A DNA stretch of 36,938 bases from an uncultured Sphingomonas sp. (GCF_937859915.1 NZ_CALMAW010000005.1:1-36938); one strand, 5' to 3'. Numbered from the stretch's first letter, positions 1-10,136 are shown. The notes: generated from the letters alone by a model not told the origin. Program-made: numbers and translations.

Positions 1-945
1 ATGACGGGGGGCATCGCCCGCGCGCCCGACCTGCGCCGCTGGGCGGCGGCGATCGATCGTCCCGGCGACTTTGCGCCTGCCGACCGCCCGCGCCCCGCAC
101 CGCCCGCGGCGCAGCGACCGCGCCGGCTGGCGGTAACGCGGCTCGACCGGCTCAAGGCCGATCCTTACGCCTTCTACGCGCTGGAGATGCTCAAACTGTC
201 GGCGCTCGATCCGGTCGACGCCGAGCCGAGCCCGGCGTGGCGTGGCAATGCGGTGCACGCCGTGCTCGAAGCCTGGGCCAAGGAGGATGGCTGCGATCCG
301 TCCAAGCTGGCGGACCGGGCGGAAGCGATGCTCGACGGCATCGCGGCGCATCCGGTGTTGCGCGCGCTGTGGGCGCCGCGGTTGCGCGAGGCGATCGGCT
401 GGATTGCGGCCGAGATGGTCGCGGCGCTGGCGAACGGCCGCAAACCGCTCGTCGCCGAAGTGTTCGGCGAGGCGATGCTTGATGGGATCAAGCTCTACGG
501 CAAGGTCGACCGGATCGATCGACTGGCCGACGGCGGCCTCGCGATCGTCGACTACAAGACCGGCATGCCGCCTGGCCCCAAGCAGGTCGCGGCGGGCTAT
601 GCGATGCAGCTTGGGCTGCTCGGTCTGATCGCCGAGCGTGGCGGCTTCAAGGGCATTGACGGTATGGCTGCGGCCTTCGAATATTGGTCGCTCGCGCAGA
701 AGAACGGACAGCTCGGTCATGTCGCGGCCGCGACCGGCAAGCGCGCCGGGATCGACCCGGCCGACTTCACCGCGCTCGCGCATCGCAATTTCACGGACGC
801 GGCGAACCGCTGGCTGACCGGCAACGCGCCGTTCGTCGCCAAGCTGCATCCCGAGCTTGCCCCCTATGGCGATTACGATCAGCTGATGCGGCTCGACGAA
901 TGGTATGGGCGGCAGGAGCGCACGCCCGAGGACGAACCGTTATGA
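1..945 (+). CDS. addB: AddB, C-terminal part (double-strand break repair nuclease/helicase subunit)
   Basis: This is the C-terminal 314 residues of AddB; the start lies left of the window, since AddB is usually about 1000 residues. AddB partners AddA in the helicase-nuclease that resects DNA ends for RecA and recognises Chi-like sites. The PD-(D/E)XK nuclease domain is visible: GNAVHAVLEAW near residues 82-92 and the catalytic stretch AIVDYKTG near 180-187, followed by the YAMQLGLLGL helix. Only one cysteine occurs in this part, so the C-terminal cysteine set that binds a 4Fe-4S cluster in Bacillus AddB is not seen. The stop overlaps the addA start as ATGA, which implies translational coupling. 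The ATG at position 1 is probably an internal methionine. Confidence 0.9.
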   Translation: MTGGIARAPDLRRWAAAIDRPGDFAPADRPRPAPPAAQRPRRLAVTRLDRLKADPYAFYALEMLKLSALDPVDAEPSPAWRGNAVHAVLEAWAKEDGCDPSKLADRAEAMLDGIAAHPVLRALWAPRLREAIGWIAAEMVAALANGRKPLVAEVFGEAMLDGIKLYGKVDRIDRLADGGLAIVDYKTGMPPGPKQVAAGYAMQLGLLGLIAERGGFKGIDGMAAAFEYWSLAQKNGQLGHVAAATGKRAGIDPADFTALAHRNFTDAANRWLTGNAPFVAKLHPELAPYGDYDQLMRLDEWYGRQERTPEDEPL

Positions 946-3900
946 GCCGCCGTCCGTCGCCGCTCAAGCCGCTCGAGGGCGCGCAGGCCGAAGCGTCGGA
1001 TCCGCGGCGTCTTGTCTGGCTGTCCGCCTCGGCCGGGACGGGCAAGACGCACGTACTGACGGCGCGGGTGATCCGGCTGCTGCTCGCCGGCAACGACCCC
1101 GCCGCGATCCTCTGCCTCACCTTCACCAAGGCGGGCGCCGCCGAGATGGCCGACCGGATCCATGCCCGGCTGGCGAGCTGGGTGCGGATGAAGAGCGCAC
1201 TGCTCGCCGCCGAACTCGCCGCGCTCGGCGAGGACTTTTCGCCCGAGGCGGTGGCGCAGGCGCGCACTCTGTTTGCGCGCGTGCTCGACGCGACCGGCGG
1301 CGGTCTGCGTATCCAGACGATCCATGCCTTTTGCCAGACGCTGCTCGCGGGCTTTCCCGCCGAGGCGGGGCTGGTCCCCGGCTTCCGCCCGCTCGAGGAG
1401 CGCGAGGAGCAGGCGCTCGGCTATGCGACGCTCGCCGAGATGCTGGTCGGTGCCGAGCGCGGCGGCGATCTGCCGCTGGTCCGGGACGTCCAGGCGCTCA
1501 GTCGTCGGTTGGGCGAGGAGGGGGCGGAGCGCTTTCTCCGCGCTTGCGCGCGCGCGCCCGATGCGATGGCGGCGCTGGGCGGCGGGATCGAGGCGCGGCT
1601 GCGTCGCGCGATGGACGTGCCCGACGGCGATATCGAGGCGGCGCTGGGAATGTCCTGCTCGGACGACGCCTTCGATCGCCGCACGCTCGAACGGATTGCG
1701 GCGGCCAACGCGGCCTGGGGCACGGCCCGCGGATTGGACCGTGCCGATGTGATCGCGCGCTGGCTCGCCGGCTCGCCCGCCGAACGCGCGGCGGGACTCC
1801 AGGGGCTGCACGAGGTGTGGGCGACCAAGACCGGCGATCCGCGCTCGCTCGCCAAGGGACAGGCGCCGCAGGACGACAGCTATGGAGCCGATGCGGCGAA
1901 GCTTCACAGCGCCTGCGCCGAGCTGCTCGCGATGCGCGTCAAGGCGGCCTATGCGGCCTCGCTCGCCGCGGGTCTGCGCGCGGGGCAAGCCTATGCGCGG
2001 GCCTATGTCGAGGCGAAGCGCGCCGCCGGCGGGGTCGATTTCGACGATCTGATCCGCCTCACCGTCCGCCTGCTCGAGACCCCGGGGATGGGCGAATGGG
2101 TGCGCTACAAGCTCGACCAGCGCACCGATCACATCCTCGTCGACGAGGCGCAGGACACCAACGTCAACCAGTGGCGGATCGTCGCGGCATTGGCAGGGGA
2201 ATTCTTTGCCGGCGAAGGCGCGCGCCAGGGCGTGCTCCGCACGATCTTCACCGTCGGCGACTTCAAGCAGGCGATCTTCGGCTTCCAGGGCACCGATCCG
2301 CAGGCGTTCAGCGCGGCCGAACTCGCGTTCACGCGGATGGCGGGCGAGCATGACGAGCCGATCACCCGGCTGTCGCTCGACCGCTCCTTCCGCTCGACGC
2401 CGCCGGTGCTGGCGGTGGTCGACAAGCTGATCGCGCATCTCGGCGCCGCCGCTTTCGGCCTGCCCGACGACGTGCCGCCGCACGAGGCGGCGAAGAAGGG
2501 CCCCGGCCGGGTCATGCTGTGGCCCCCGGTCTCCGCGCTCGAGGCCGACGACATCGCCGCGGGCGAGGAGGGCTGGCTCGACGATGCCACGCGGCTGTTC
2601 GCCGACAGGCTGGCACGCCAGGTGAAAGCCTGGATCGATGCGGCGCCGTGGATCTCGACCAAGGGCCGGACGCTCCGCCCCGAGGACGTGATGATCCTGG
2701 TGCGCAAGCGCGGCGACCTCGCGGCGCTGCTCGTCGCGCGGCTGCATGCGCACGGCGTGCCGGTGGCGGGGATCGACCGGCTGCGGCTCGATGCGCCGCT
2801 GGCCGTCAAGGACCTGCTCGCCGCGGCGCGTTTCGCCTTGCAGCCGGGCGACGACCTCAATCTCGCGTCGCTGCTCGTCTCGCCGCTGTTCGGGCTCAGC
2901 CAGCAGCAGCTGTTCGACGTCGCCTTCGAACGCGGTGGCCGGCTGCTCGCCGCCGTCACCACCGATCCCGCTATGGCAGCCGTGCGCGACGATCTCGGCC
3001 GGATCCTGGCGAGCGCCGACCTCGTCACGCCGTATCGCTTCTTCGAGGAGCTGCTGTCGGGCGCGCTCGACGGGCGGCGCAAGCTGCTGCGGCGGCTGGG
3101 CCCGGAGGCGCGCGATCCGATCGAGGAGCTTCTCAACGCCGCGCTGCTGTTCGAGGAGAGCGGCGCGCCGTCGCTGCAGCTGTTCCTCGACTGGTTCGAT
3201 CGCGGCGAGGTCCAGATCAAGCGCGACCCCTCGGCTCCGCTCGATGCGGTGCGGGTGATGACCGCGCACGGCTCCAAGGGGCTGCAGGCGCCGCTGGTGG
3301 TGCTGGCGGATGCGACCGGCGATCCCGATCGCTCGCCCGGCGGTGGCCTCGGCTGGCCGGCGGAGGCGGGGGCGGACCCGGTGCCGATCATCCGCCCGCG
3401 CAGCCACGAGCGCTTCCCGCCCTTCGCCGAGCTGATGGGGATCACCGAGACGCGCGACCTCGAGGAGCATTGGCGGCTGCTCTATGTCGCGGCGACGCGC
3501 GCCGAGGAGTGGCTTGCGATCGGCGGCGCGCTCGGTCCGATGGCGAAGGGCGTGCCGCCTCCGCGCAGCTGGTATACGGCGCTTGCGACCGCGCTCGACG
3601 GGCTCGACGCCGCGACCGTCGAGGACTCGCTGTGGGGCAATATGCGCGTCTATGCCGAGGAGCGCGCGCGGGGCGCTGCGCGACCGGTGCGTACGCCGGC
3701 GCCCGAATCTGCGCCGCCGGGCTGGCTCTGGCGGCAAGCGCCGCAGGAGAGCCGGCCGCCGCGTCCGCTCGCGCCCTCGTCGATCGGGTCGGACACGGTC
3801 GCCAATCCGCCGCCCGGCCCCGCGCTGCGCGAGGCGGCCGAGCGTGGCCGGTTGCTCCACGCGCTGTTCGAGCGGTTGCCGGCGCTGGCCCCCGAGCTGC

Positions 3901-4364
3901 GCGCGGCGGCCGGCGACCGCTGGCTCGAACAGTCCGCCGGGCTTGCCGACCCTGTTTCGCGTCGGTCGCTCGTCGAGGATGCCTGCGCGATCATCGCCGA
4001 TCCCGCCCATGGCGACATCTTCTCGCCGGAAGCGCTCGCCGAGGCGCCGATCGCCGCGGTGGTCGGCGGTCAGGTGATCGCGGGCACCGTCGACCGGCTG
4101 CTGGTGACGCCGGATCGCATCACCCTTGTCGACTTCAAGACCGGGCGGCGCGTGCCGGCGGGGCTCGATCAGGTGCCCGAGCATCATCTCGCGCAGATGG
4201 GCGCCTATGCCGCTGCGCTCGGCGTCATCTTCCCGGGCCGGGCGATCGCGGCGGCGCTGCTCTACACATCGGGTCCGTCGCTGATAGCGCTCTCGGACGC
4301 GACGCTGGCGGCGCACAAGCCGGGCTTCGCGGACGCGGAGCAAAGTTTGCCCTCCGCCGGTTGA
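942..4364 (+). CDS. addA: AddA, UvrD-like helicase and nuclease subunit of AddAB
   Basis: A protein of 1140 residues, the usual size for alphaproteobacterial AddA. It is the 3'-5' helicase and second nuclease of the AddAB complex that processes double-strand breaks. SF1 motifs appear in order: Walker A SASAGTGKT (about 28-36), FTKAGAAEMADR (motif Ia), ILVDEAQDT (Walker B, about 400), LDRSFRSTPPVL (motif IV region), VMTAHGSKGLQ (motif V) and LYVAATRAEEWL (motif VI). A C-terminal RecB-type nuclease motif, TLVDFKTGRR, lies near residue 1063. The ATG at 942 overlaps the addB stop by four bases; longer in-frame upstream starts would run deep into addB and are rejected. The order addB-addA-trxA is common in alphaproteobacteria. 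Confidence 0.95.
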   Translation: MSRRPSPLKPLEGAQAEASDPRRLVWLSASAGTGKTHVLTARVIRLLLAGNDPAAILCLTFTKAGAAEMADRIHARLASWVRMKSALLAAELAALGEDFSPEAVAQARTLFARVLDATGGGLRIQTIHAFCQTLLAGFPAEAGLVPGFRPLEEREEQALGYATLAEMLVGAERGGDLPLVRDVQALSRRLGEEGAERFLRACARAPDAMAALGGGIEARLRRAMDVPDGDIEAALGMSCSDDAFDRRTLERIAAANAAWGTARGLDRADVIARWLAGSPAERAAGLQGLHEVWATKTGDPRSLAKGQAPQDDSYGADAAKLHSACAELLAMRVKAAYAASLAAGLRAGQAYARAYVEAKRAAGGVDFDDLIRLTVRLLETPGMGEWVRYKLDQRTDHILVDEAQDTNVNQWRIVAALAGEFFAGEGARQGVLRTIFTVGDFKQAIFGFQGTDPQAFSAAELAFTRMAGEHDEPITRLSLDRSFRSTPPVLAVVDKLIAHLGAAAFGLPDDVPPHEAAKKGPGRVMLWPPVSALEADDIAAGEEGWLDDATRLFADRLARQVKAWIDAAPWISTKGRTLRPEDVMILVRKRGDLAALLVARLHAHGVPVAGIDRLRLDAPLAVKDLLAAARFALQPGDDLNLASLLVSPLFGLSQQQLFDVAFERGGRLLAAVTTDPAMAAVRDDLGRILASADLVTPYRFFEELLSGALDGRRKLLRRLGPEARDPIEELLNAALLFEESGAPSLQLFLDWFDRGEVQIKRDPSAPLDAVRVMTAHGSKGLQAPLVVLADATGDPDRSPGGGLGWPAEAGADPVPIIRPRSHERFPPFAELMGITETRDLEEHWRLLYVAATRAEEWLAIGGALGPMAKGVPPPRSWYTALATALDGLDAATVEDSLWGNMRVYAEERARGAARPVRTPAPESAPPGWLWRQAPQESRPPRPLAPSSIGSDTVANPPPGPALREAAERGRLLHALFERLPALAPELRAAAGDRWLEQSAGLADPVSRRSLVEDACAIIADPAHGDIFSPEALAEAPIAAVVGGQVIAGTVDRLLVTPDRITLVDFKTGRRVPAGLDQVPEHHLAQMGAYAAALGVIFPGRAIAAALLYTSGPSLIALSDATLAAHKPGFADAEQSLPSAG

Positions 4365-4389
4365 GGCAAAGCCCCCGGCCGCCTACATC
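4361..4389 (+). promoter_or_regulatory. Possible sigma-70 promoter of trxA
   Basis: TTGAGG (4361-4366) and TACATC (4384-4389) are separated by 17 bases and overlap the addA stop. The -10 is weak but resembles the TAGATC proposed upstream of secA. It would give trxA its own transcript in addition to read-through from addAB. Confidence 0.3.
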
Positions 4390-4418
4390 CGTCCCAAGTC
4401 GAACAGGAGTTTCGTATC

Positions 4419-4739
4419 ATGGCTACCAAGACCGTCACCGATCAGAGCTTTGACGCCGACGTGCTGTCCGCCGACGGCCCCGTGCTCGTAGATTTCTGGG
4501 CGGAGTGGTGCGGTCCGTGCAAGATGATCGGGCCGGCGCTCGAGGAGTTGTCGGACGAGCTCGGAGGCAAGGTCACGATCGTCAAGCTCAACATCGACGA
4601 CAATCCCGATGCACCGGGCAAATACGGTGTCCGCGGCATCCCGACGATGATCTTGTTCAAGGGTGGCGCGCCGGCGGCGACGCAGGTTGGTGCTGCGCCC
4701 AAGAGCAAGCTCAAGGCGTTCATCGAGGGTGCGCTCTGA
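4419..4739 (+). CDS. trxA: Thioredoxin 1
   Basis: A 106-residue cytoplasmic thioredoxin that reduces protein disulfides using electrons from thioredoxin reductase. The active site WCGPC is at residues 30-34 (Cys31 and Cys34), the cis-proline is Pro75 in GIPTMILF, and the buried Asp of VDFWAEW is present. Length matches the family. AGGAG at 4405-4409 sits nine bases before the ATG. It lies 54 bases downstream of addA. A strong palindromic repeat follows and may end or stabilise the transcript. Confidence 0.96.
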   Translation: MATKTVTDQSFDADVLSADGPVLVDFWAEWCGPCKMIGPALEELSDELGGKVTIVKLNIDDNPDAPGKYGVRGIPTMILFKGGAPAATQVGAAPKSKLKAFIEGAL

Positions 4740-4760
4740 GGCTCGCGCAGCGATCTTTTG

Positions 4761-4850
4761 CCGTCATTCTCGCGAAGGCGGGAATCCATAAACGCAGCGC
4801 CCGACCATCAAGCGCTGCGTTTATGGATCCCGGATCAAGTCCGGGACGAC
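4761..4850. repeat. Palindromic intergenic element, type R3, copy 1
   Basis: It starts CCGTCATTCTCG and contains a perfect 17-base inverted repeat (4784-4800 with 4812-4828, 11-base loop). A second small hairpin follows, CCCGGA (4829-4834) with TCCGGG (4840-4845). It lies between the convergent trxA and IMPase genes. A second element at 25125-25211 has the same plan in the opposite orientation with a different inner stem. It is REP/MITE-like and may act as a bidirectional terminator. Confidence 0.8.
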
Positions 4851-4888
4851 GGCCCGAGATGGTGCTTTGGCTATCCGGATCCGGATGC

Positions 4889-5683
4889 CTAGCCGAACAG
4901 GATAGCGGCCGCCTCGTCCCATAGTCGTGGCGAGGCGGCAGCCAGCAGCCCGGTCCGCTCGTCGCCGAGCCGGTAGCCGCTGCCGTCAGGGCGCGCGACC
5001 TTGCCGCCGGCCTCCTCGACGAACAATGCGCCCGGCGCATGATCCCAGGGCTTGGTGCGCCAGAACAACGCAAGGTCGTTGGTGCCGAGCACGAGGCGCG
5101 GATATTGCTCGCCTGCGCAATTGGGGATGTCGGCGATCGTGATCCGGCCCTTGGCGCGCGCGGTGATATCGGAACGGACATCGTCGGGAAGATAGCGCGT
5201 CGCGAGCGCCCCCACCGGCAGCGTCTCGCCGGTGCCGCGTGCGGCGATCCGCCTATTGTCGACATAGGCGCCGCCGCCGCGCACGGCATGGCACATACGC
5301 CGCGTCACCGGATCGAGGATCCAGCCGGCCTGGACGATGCCGTTCTCGGCGAGCGCGACCATCATCGCGAACGGCGTCTTGCCCTCGGTAAAATTGCCCG
5401 TGCCATCGAGCGGATCGACGATCCAGGCGTGCCCGTCGGCGACGCGCGCGACCAGCGCGGGATCGGCCGCGACCGCTTCCTCGCCGACGACATGGCTGTC
5501 GGGCAGGAGGGCGGTCAGCGCGTCGCTGAGCAGGCGTTCGGACTCCCGGTCGACGACCGTGACATAGTCGTTGGGCGCCTTCTCCTCGATCTCGGCGGCA
5601 TCGAGGTTGCGGAAGCGCGGCAGCAGCACGTCGCGCCCGATCCGGCGCATCATCCCGTCGACCGCGGCGTGGAGCGCGTGCAT
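4889..5683 (-). CDS. Inositol monophosphatase family protein
   Basis: A 264-residue Mg2+-dependent sugar or nucleotide phosphatase of the IMPase/FIG superfamily. Metal-site motifs are VVGEEA (Glu68, Glu69), DPLDGTGNF (90-98) and the C-terminal PWDHAPGA (Trp213, Asp214) followed by EEAGG. The substrate could be an inositol phosphate, PAP (CysQ-like) or histidinol phosphate (HisN-like); the sequence alone does not decide. The start at 5683 (MHALHAAVDG) lies 16 bases after the argJ stop behind a G-rich stretch. A longer in-frame start at 5845 would lie inside argJ and is rejected. It probably shares the argJ transcript. Confidence 0.88.
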   Translation of the reverse strand: MHALHAAVDGMMRRIGRDVLLPRFRNLDAAEIEEKAPNDYVTVVDRESERLLSDALTALLPDSHVVGEEAVAADPALVARVADGHAWIVDPLDGTGNFTEGKTPFAMMVALAENGIVQAGWILDPVTRRMCHAVRGGGAYVDNRRIAARGTGETLPVGALATRYLPDDVRSDITARAKGRITIADIPNCAGEQYPRLVLGTNDLALFWRTKPWDHAPGALFVEEAGGKVARPDGSGYRLGDERTGLLAAASPRLWDEAAAILFG

Positions 5684-5699
5684 CAGCCGAGCCCCCCGC

Positions 5700-6926
5700 T
5701 CAACTGCGATAGTCCGCGTTGATCGCGATGTAGCCGTGGGTGAGATCGCAGGTCCACACCGTGGCGCGGCCCTCGCCAAGGCCGAGATCGACGCCGATGC
5801 GCACATCCTGCCCCTTAAGATGCGCGGAGACAGGGGCTTCGTCATAGCTCTCGACCGCCAGCCCCGCGTCGGCGACCTGCGTATCGCCGAAGCGTATTGC
5901 CAGTCTGTCGCGCTCGGCGGGTTCGCCCGCCTTGCCGACCGCCATCACGACGCGGCCCCAATTGGCGTCCTCGCCCGCGATTGCGGTCTTGACCAGCGGC
6001 GAGTTGCCGATCGAGAGCGCGACGATACGCGCGCTGTCGTTCGAAACCGCGCCTGTCACGGCGATCTCGATGAATTTGCTTGCCCCTTCGCCGTCGCGGA
6101 CGACGAGCTGGGCGAGCTGCAGGCAGATGTCGGACAGCGCGGCGGCAAAGGCGTCGGCCCCGGGATCGTCGACCGTGGCGAGCGGCGCATTGCCCGCCTG
6201 GCCGGTCGCGAAGGCGAGCACCGTGTCCGAGGTCGAGGTGTCGCCGTCGACGGTGATGCAGGAGAAGCTTTTCGCATTGGCGGCTTCGAGCAGCCGCTGG
6301 AGGAAACCCGGCTCGACCGCCGCGTCGGTGAACAGGAAGCCGAGCATTGTCGCCATGTCCGGCGCGATCATCCCCGAACCCTTGATCACGCCGCAGAGCG
6401 TGACGGTACGGCCGTCGACGACGGCCTGCGCCATCGCGCCCTTGGGGAAGGTGTCGGTGGTCGAGATCGCGGCGGCCATCGCGCGCCAGTCGGTCGCGGG
6501 CGCCTGCAGCGCGGCATCGACACCGGCCTCGGCGATGTCGATCGGCAGCGGCACGCCGATCACCCCGGTCGAGGCGACGAACACGTCCGACGGCAGCCCG
6601 CGCGTGCCCAGCGCCACCCGCGCCGCGATCGCCTCGACCGCCGCGCGCCCGCGATGGCCCGTGAACGCGTTCGAATTGCCGGCGTTGACGACGAGCGCCC
6701 GGGCGGCTCCGAGCGGCAGCACCTGCCGGCACCATTCGACCTCGGGCGAGGGGCATTTCGACTGGGTGGTGACGCCGGCGACGGTCGTGCCGGCATCGAG
6801 CGTGACCAGCGTCAAATCGTGGCGGTCCCACGCCTTATAGCCGGCGCGCACCGTCGCGATCCGTACTCCCGCGATCGGCGGCAGGGTGGGGAAGGGCGTG
6901 GCGAGCGGCGAGATGGCGTCGGACAT
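5700..6926 (-). CDS. argJ: ArgJ, bifunctional glutamate N-acetyltransferase / ornithine acetyltransferase
   Basis: ArgJ moves the acetyl group from N-acetylornithine to glutamate, and in bifunctional forms also uses acetyl-CoA, closing the acetyl cycle of arginine synthesis. The protein is 408 residues from the start MSDAISPLA at 6926, which has AGGAA upstream; a longer start at 6989 is less likely. The self-cleavage site lies in KGSGMIAPDMATML (182-195), with Thr193 as the expected N-terminal nucleophile of the beta chain. NAGNSNAFTG (81-90) is also typical. Whether this copy is mono- or bifunctional cannot be told from motifs. Confidence 0.95.
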   Translation of the reverse strand: MSDAISPLATPFPTLPPIAGVRIATVRAGYKAWDRHDLTLVTLDAGTTVAGVTTQSKCPSPEVEWCRQVLPLGAARALVVNAGNSNAFTGHRGRAAVEAIAARVALGTRGLPSDVFVASTGVIGVPLPIDIAEAGVDAALQAPATDWRAMAAAISTTDTFPKGAMAQAVVDGRTVTLCGVIKGSGMIAPDMATMLGFLFTDAAVEPGFLQRLLEAANAKSFSCITVDGDTSTSDTVLAFATGQAGNAPLATVDDPGADAFAAALSDICLQLAQLVVRDGEGASKFIEIAVTGAVSNDSARIVALSIGNSPLVKTAIAGEDANWGRVVMAVGKAGEPAERDRLAIRFGDTQVADAGLAVESYDEAPVSAHLKGQDVRIGVDLGLGEGRATVWTCDLTHGYIAINADYRS

Positions 6927-7181
6927 GGCGGTTCCTGGCCCGTGGAAAGCGGGTATGCGTCCGCTATCGATCCCGGCAGGTCGGATCAACCCATCCGCTC
7001 CGGGCAGGTGTCGAGGATGGGGCGGGGCGGGCGAAGGGCGACGCCGATCTCGGTTTTGTCTCGGAGGGATCGCGTCCGGGATGCCGACGAATGCGTATCG
7101 ATCATCGGTCCGCCACCGGTGCGCCGGGGTAGCGAGCCCGGCCGGCGGCGACGGCGGGCGGCACCGTGATGCCCGCCCGAA
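6927..7181. other. Intergenic region between divergent argJ and secA
   Basis: No gene is supported here. The short open frames in it have no recognisable domain. It holds the argJ ribosome binding site at its left end and several G+C-rich inverted stretches. The likely secA promoter begins just beyond its right end. Confidence 0.6.
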
Positions 7182-7210
7182 TTGACACCCCCTTGCCCCG
7201 TCCCTAGATC
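7182..7210 (+). promoter_or_regulatory. Probable sigma-70 promoter of secA
   Basis: A consensus TTGACA at 7182-7187 is followed after exactly 17 bases by TAGATC (7205-7210). It lies 80 bases upstream of the secA start. The perfect -35 in otherwise very G+C-rich DNA makes chance less likely; the -10 matches only three of six positions. Confidence 0.5.
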
Positions 7211-7289
7211 AGCCGCCTGCTCGCGCGGGGGTTTCGGGCGTGGCTTTTCGCGTCCGGTCCCCGCCGCCACTTACGACTAGGAACGCCCC

Positions 7290-10028
7290 ATGCTCGGCGG
7301 TATCGCCAAGGCCATCTTCGGTTCGTCCAACGACCGCTACGTCAAGTCGCTGCGCGGGATCGTCGCCAAGATCGCCGGTTTCGAGACGACGATCGCGGCG
7401 CTCGACGACGCCGCGCTCGCCAACCAGACGGTGCTGTTCCGCGCCCGGCTCGAGGCGGGCGAAAGTCTTGACGACCTGCTCCCCGAAGCCTTTGCGACGG
7501 TGCGCGAGGCCGCCAAGCGGGTGCTCGGACAGCGCCATTACGACGTCCAGATGGTCGGCGGCATCGTGCTCCACCTCGGCGAGATCGCTGAGATGCGCAC
7601 CGGCGAGGGCAAGACGCTGGTCGCGACGCTTGCCACCTATCTCAACGCGCTGCCCGGCAAGGGCGTCCACGTCATCACGGTCAACGACTATCTCGCCAGC
7701 CGCGACGCGAGCTGGATGGGCCAGGTCTATCGCTTCATGGGCCTGACCACCGGCGTGATCATTCCCAACATCCCCGATCACGAGCGCCGCGAGGCGTATC
7801 ATGCCGACATCACCTACGGCACCAACAACGAATTCGGCTTCGATTACCTGCGCGACAATATGAAGTATGACCGCGCGCAGATGGTGCAGCGGCCGTTCAA
7901 CTTCGCGATCGTCGACGAGGTCGATTCGATCCTGATCGACGAGGCGCGCACGCCGCTGATCATCTCGGGGCCGACCGACGACAAGTCCGACCTCTACATG
8001 TCGGTCGACGCGGTGGTGAAGACGCTCGATGCGATCGACTATGAGCATGACGAGAAGGCCAAGTCGGTGATCCTCACCGAGGACGGCACCGAGAAGGTCG
8101 AGCGGCTGCTCGAGACCGCCGGACTCCTCGAGGGCGACAATCTCTACGATTATGAGAACACGCAGGTGGTCCACCACCTCAACCAGGCGCTGCGCGCCAA
8201 TGTCGGCTTCAAGCGCGACATCGATTACATCGTCAAGGACGGCAAGATCATCATCATCGATGAGTTCACCGGCCGGATGATGGACGGGCGGCGCTGGTCC
8301 GACGGCCTGCACCAGGCGGTCGAGGCCAAGGAGGGCGTCAAGATCGAACCCGAGAACCAGACGCTCGCCTCGATCACCTTCCAGAATTATTTCCGCATGT
8401 ATCCCAAGCTCGGCGGCATGACCGGCACCGCGGCGACCGAGGCCTCGGAATTCTTCGAGATCTACAAGATGAACGTGGTCTCGATCCCGACCAACGTGCC
8501 GACCCGGCGCCAGGACGATGACGACGAGTTCTACAAGAGCATCCAGGACAAGTTCGGGGCGATCGCCAAGGCGATCCGCGCCAAGCAGGAGACGACGCGC
8601 CAGCCGATCCTGGTCGGCACCGTGTCGATCGAGAAGAGCGAGCTGCTGAGCGAATTCCTCACCAAGGAAAATGTCGCGCACAACGTGCTCAACGCGCGCT
8701 TCCACGAGAGCGAGGCGCATCTCGTGGCGCAGGCGGGGCGCCTGGGTGCGGTGACGATCGCGACCAACATGGCCGGCCGCGGCACCGACATCCAGCTCGG
8801 CGGCAATCTCGAATTCCGCATGCTCGACGAGCATCCCGAACTGATCGCGGGCTCGCCCGAATATGAGGCGATCGCCGCCGGCATCGTCACCGAGATCGAG
8901 GCCGAGAAGGCGCAGGTGCTCGCCAATGGCGGGCTGTTCGTGCTCGGCACCGAGCGCCACGAGAGCCGCCGCATCGACAACCAGCTGCGCGGCCGCTCGG
9001 GCCGCCAGGGCGATCCGGGCCTGAGCCGTTTCTATCTCAGCCTCGACGACGATCTGCTGCGCATCTTCGGCCCGCAGACGCTGTTCGCGCGGATGATGAA
9101 CAAGAATCTCGAGGACGGCGAGGCGATCATCTCGCCGTGGATCAGCAAGGCGATCGAGACCGCGCAGCGCAAGGTCGAGGCGCGCAACTATGACATCCGC
9201 AAGCAGGTCGTCGAATATGACGACGTGATGAACGACCAGCGCAAGATCATCTACGAGCAGCGCTCGGACATTATGGATTCCGCGACCGTCGACGACGTCA
9301 CCGACGAGATGCGCGGCGAGACGGTCTCCGCACTGGTCGGCGACGCGTGCCCGGTCGGCTCCTATCCCGAGCAATGGGACGGCGAGACGCTGCAGACGCG
9401 CGTGCTCGAAGTGTTCGGCCTGGCGCTGCCGATCGTCGAGTGGGTCGGCGAGGAGGGCATCGAGCCCGAGGTGCTCGCCGAGCGGATCAAGACTGCGGCC
9501 GACGGCCAGGTCGACGCCAAGATCGCCGAAATCTCGGTCGACAGCTGGCGCGGCATCGAGAAAAGCGTGCTGCTCCAGACGCTCGACGAGCATTGGAAGG
9601 ACCATCTCTCGCGGCTCGACGCGCTGCGCCAGGTGATCCACCTGCGCGCCTATGCGCAGAAGACGCCGATCAACGAGTATAAGCATGAGGCGTTCGCGAT
9701 GTTCGAGCGACTGCTCGAGACGATCCGCGAGGATGTCACGCGGGTGCTCGCCAATGTCAGCTTCGAGGCACCGCCGGCGCTGCCCGAACTGCCCGACTTC
9801 CTGACCTCGCATCTCGATCCGTTCACCGCGACCGACGACACCCGCGACATCGACGGCGCCGACCTTGGCTATATCACGACGCGGATCGCGCCGATGCAGT
9901 CGCCGCAGCCCGCCATGCCCGCCGAGATGGGGTCCGATCCGGCGGCCTGGGACGGCCAGGTCAGCCGCAACGCGCCGTGCCCGTGCGGCTCGGGGAAGAA
10001 GTTCAAGCACTGCCACGGCGCGCTGTAA
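7290..10028 (+). CDS. secA: SecA, preprotein translocase ATPase
   Basis: A 912-residue SecA (E. coli: 901), the ATP-driven motor that pushes preproteins through SecYEG. Motifs: Walker A MRTGEGKT (about 100-107), Walker [16 protein letters not shown] (about 206-220), the [16 protein letters not shown] region of the preprotein cross-linking domain, [13 protein letters not shown] in the second nucleotide-binding fold, and [13 protein letters not shown]. The C-terminus carries the zinc/SecB-binding motif [14 protein letters not shown], so it is intact. AGGAA at 7279-7283 precedes the ATG. It stands alone in its transcript, with a palindromic repeat directly downstream. Confidence 0.98.
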   Translation: MLGGIAKAIFGSSNDRYVKSLRGIVAKIAGFETTIAALDDAALANQTVLFRARLEAGESLDDLLPEAFATVREAAKRVLGQRHYDVQMVGGIVLHLGEIAEMRTGEGKTLVATLATYLNALPGKGVHVITVNDYLASRDASWMGQVYRFMGLTTGVIIPNIPDHERREAYHADITYGTNNEFGFDYLRDNMKYDRAQMVQRPFNFAIVDEVDSILIDEARTPLIISGPTDDKSDLYMSVDAVVKTLDAIDYEHDEKAKSVILTEDGTEKVERLLETAGLLEGDNLYDYENTQVVHHLNQALRANVGFKRDIDYIVKDGKIIIIDEFTGRMMDGRRWSDGLHQAVEAKEGVKIEPENQTLASITFQNYFRMYPKLGGMTGTAATEASEFFEIYKMNVVSIPTNVPTRRQDDDDEFYKSIQDKFGAIAKAIRAKQETTRQPILVGTVSIEKSELLSEFLTKENVAHNVLNARFHESEAHLVAQAGRLGAVTIATNMAGRGTDIQLGGNLEFRMLDEHPELIAGSPEYEAIAAGIVTEIEAEKAQVLANGGLFVLGTERHESRRIDNQLRGRSGRQGDPGLSRFYLSLDDDLLRIFGPQTLFARMMNKNLEDGEAIISPWISKAIETAQRKVEARNYDIRKQVVEYDDVMNDQRKIIYEQRSDIMDSATVDDVTDEMRGETVSALVGDACPVGSYPEQWDGETLQTRVLEVFGLALPIVEWVGEEGIEPEVLAERIKTAADGQVDAKIAEISVDSWRGIEKSVLLQTLDEHWKDHLSRLDALRQVIHLRAYAQKTPINEYKHEAFAMFERLLETIREDVTRVLANVSFEAPPALPELPDFLTSHLDPFTATDDTRDIDGADLGYITTRIAPMQSPQPAMPAEMGSDPAAWDGQVSRNAPCPCGSGKKFKHCHGAL

Positions 10029-10038
10029 GCTAGGCCCT

Positions 10039-10136
10039 GTTCCCCGGCGCAGGCCGGGGCCCCGGCCCCACACACCTTGTTCGGTGCGGCGCCCGCCACG
10101 GGCTGCGGGGCTGGGCCCTGGCCTTCGCCAGGAACG
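10039..10136 (-). repeat. Palindromic intergenic element, type R1, copy A
   Basis: The outer arms are GTTCCCCGGCGCAGGCCGG at the left and CCTGGCCTTCGCCAGGAACG at the right, roughly inverted. The off-centre core reads CCCGTGGCGGGCGCCGC on the minus strand, so this copy is inverted relative to copies B-E. It lies between the convergent secA and yecD-like genes. Confidence 0.75.

Noticed and set aside
1-3. ATG at the first base as the start of addB
   Set aside because: The visible protein begins in the middle of the AddB fold; the gene clearly continues to the left of the window.
879-4343. A 1154-residue minus-strand open frame opposite addA
   Set aside because: Arg- and Gly-rich shadow of addA with no recognisable motif.
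6986-7270. A small minus-strand gene between argJ and secA (94 residues)
   Set aside because: Low-complexity Arg/Pro/Gly-rich translation that overlaps the likely secA promoter.
7209-10073. A 954-residue open frame on the minus strand opposite secA
   Set aside because: It mirrors the strongly conserved secA, shows no domain, and is a typical high-GC antisense artefact.
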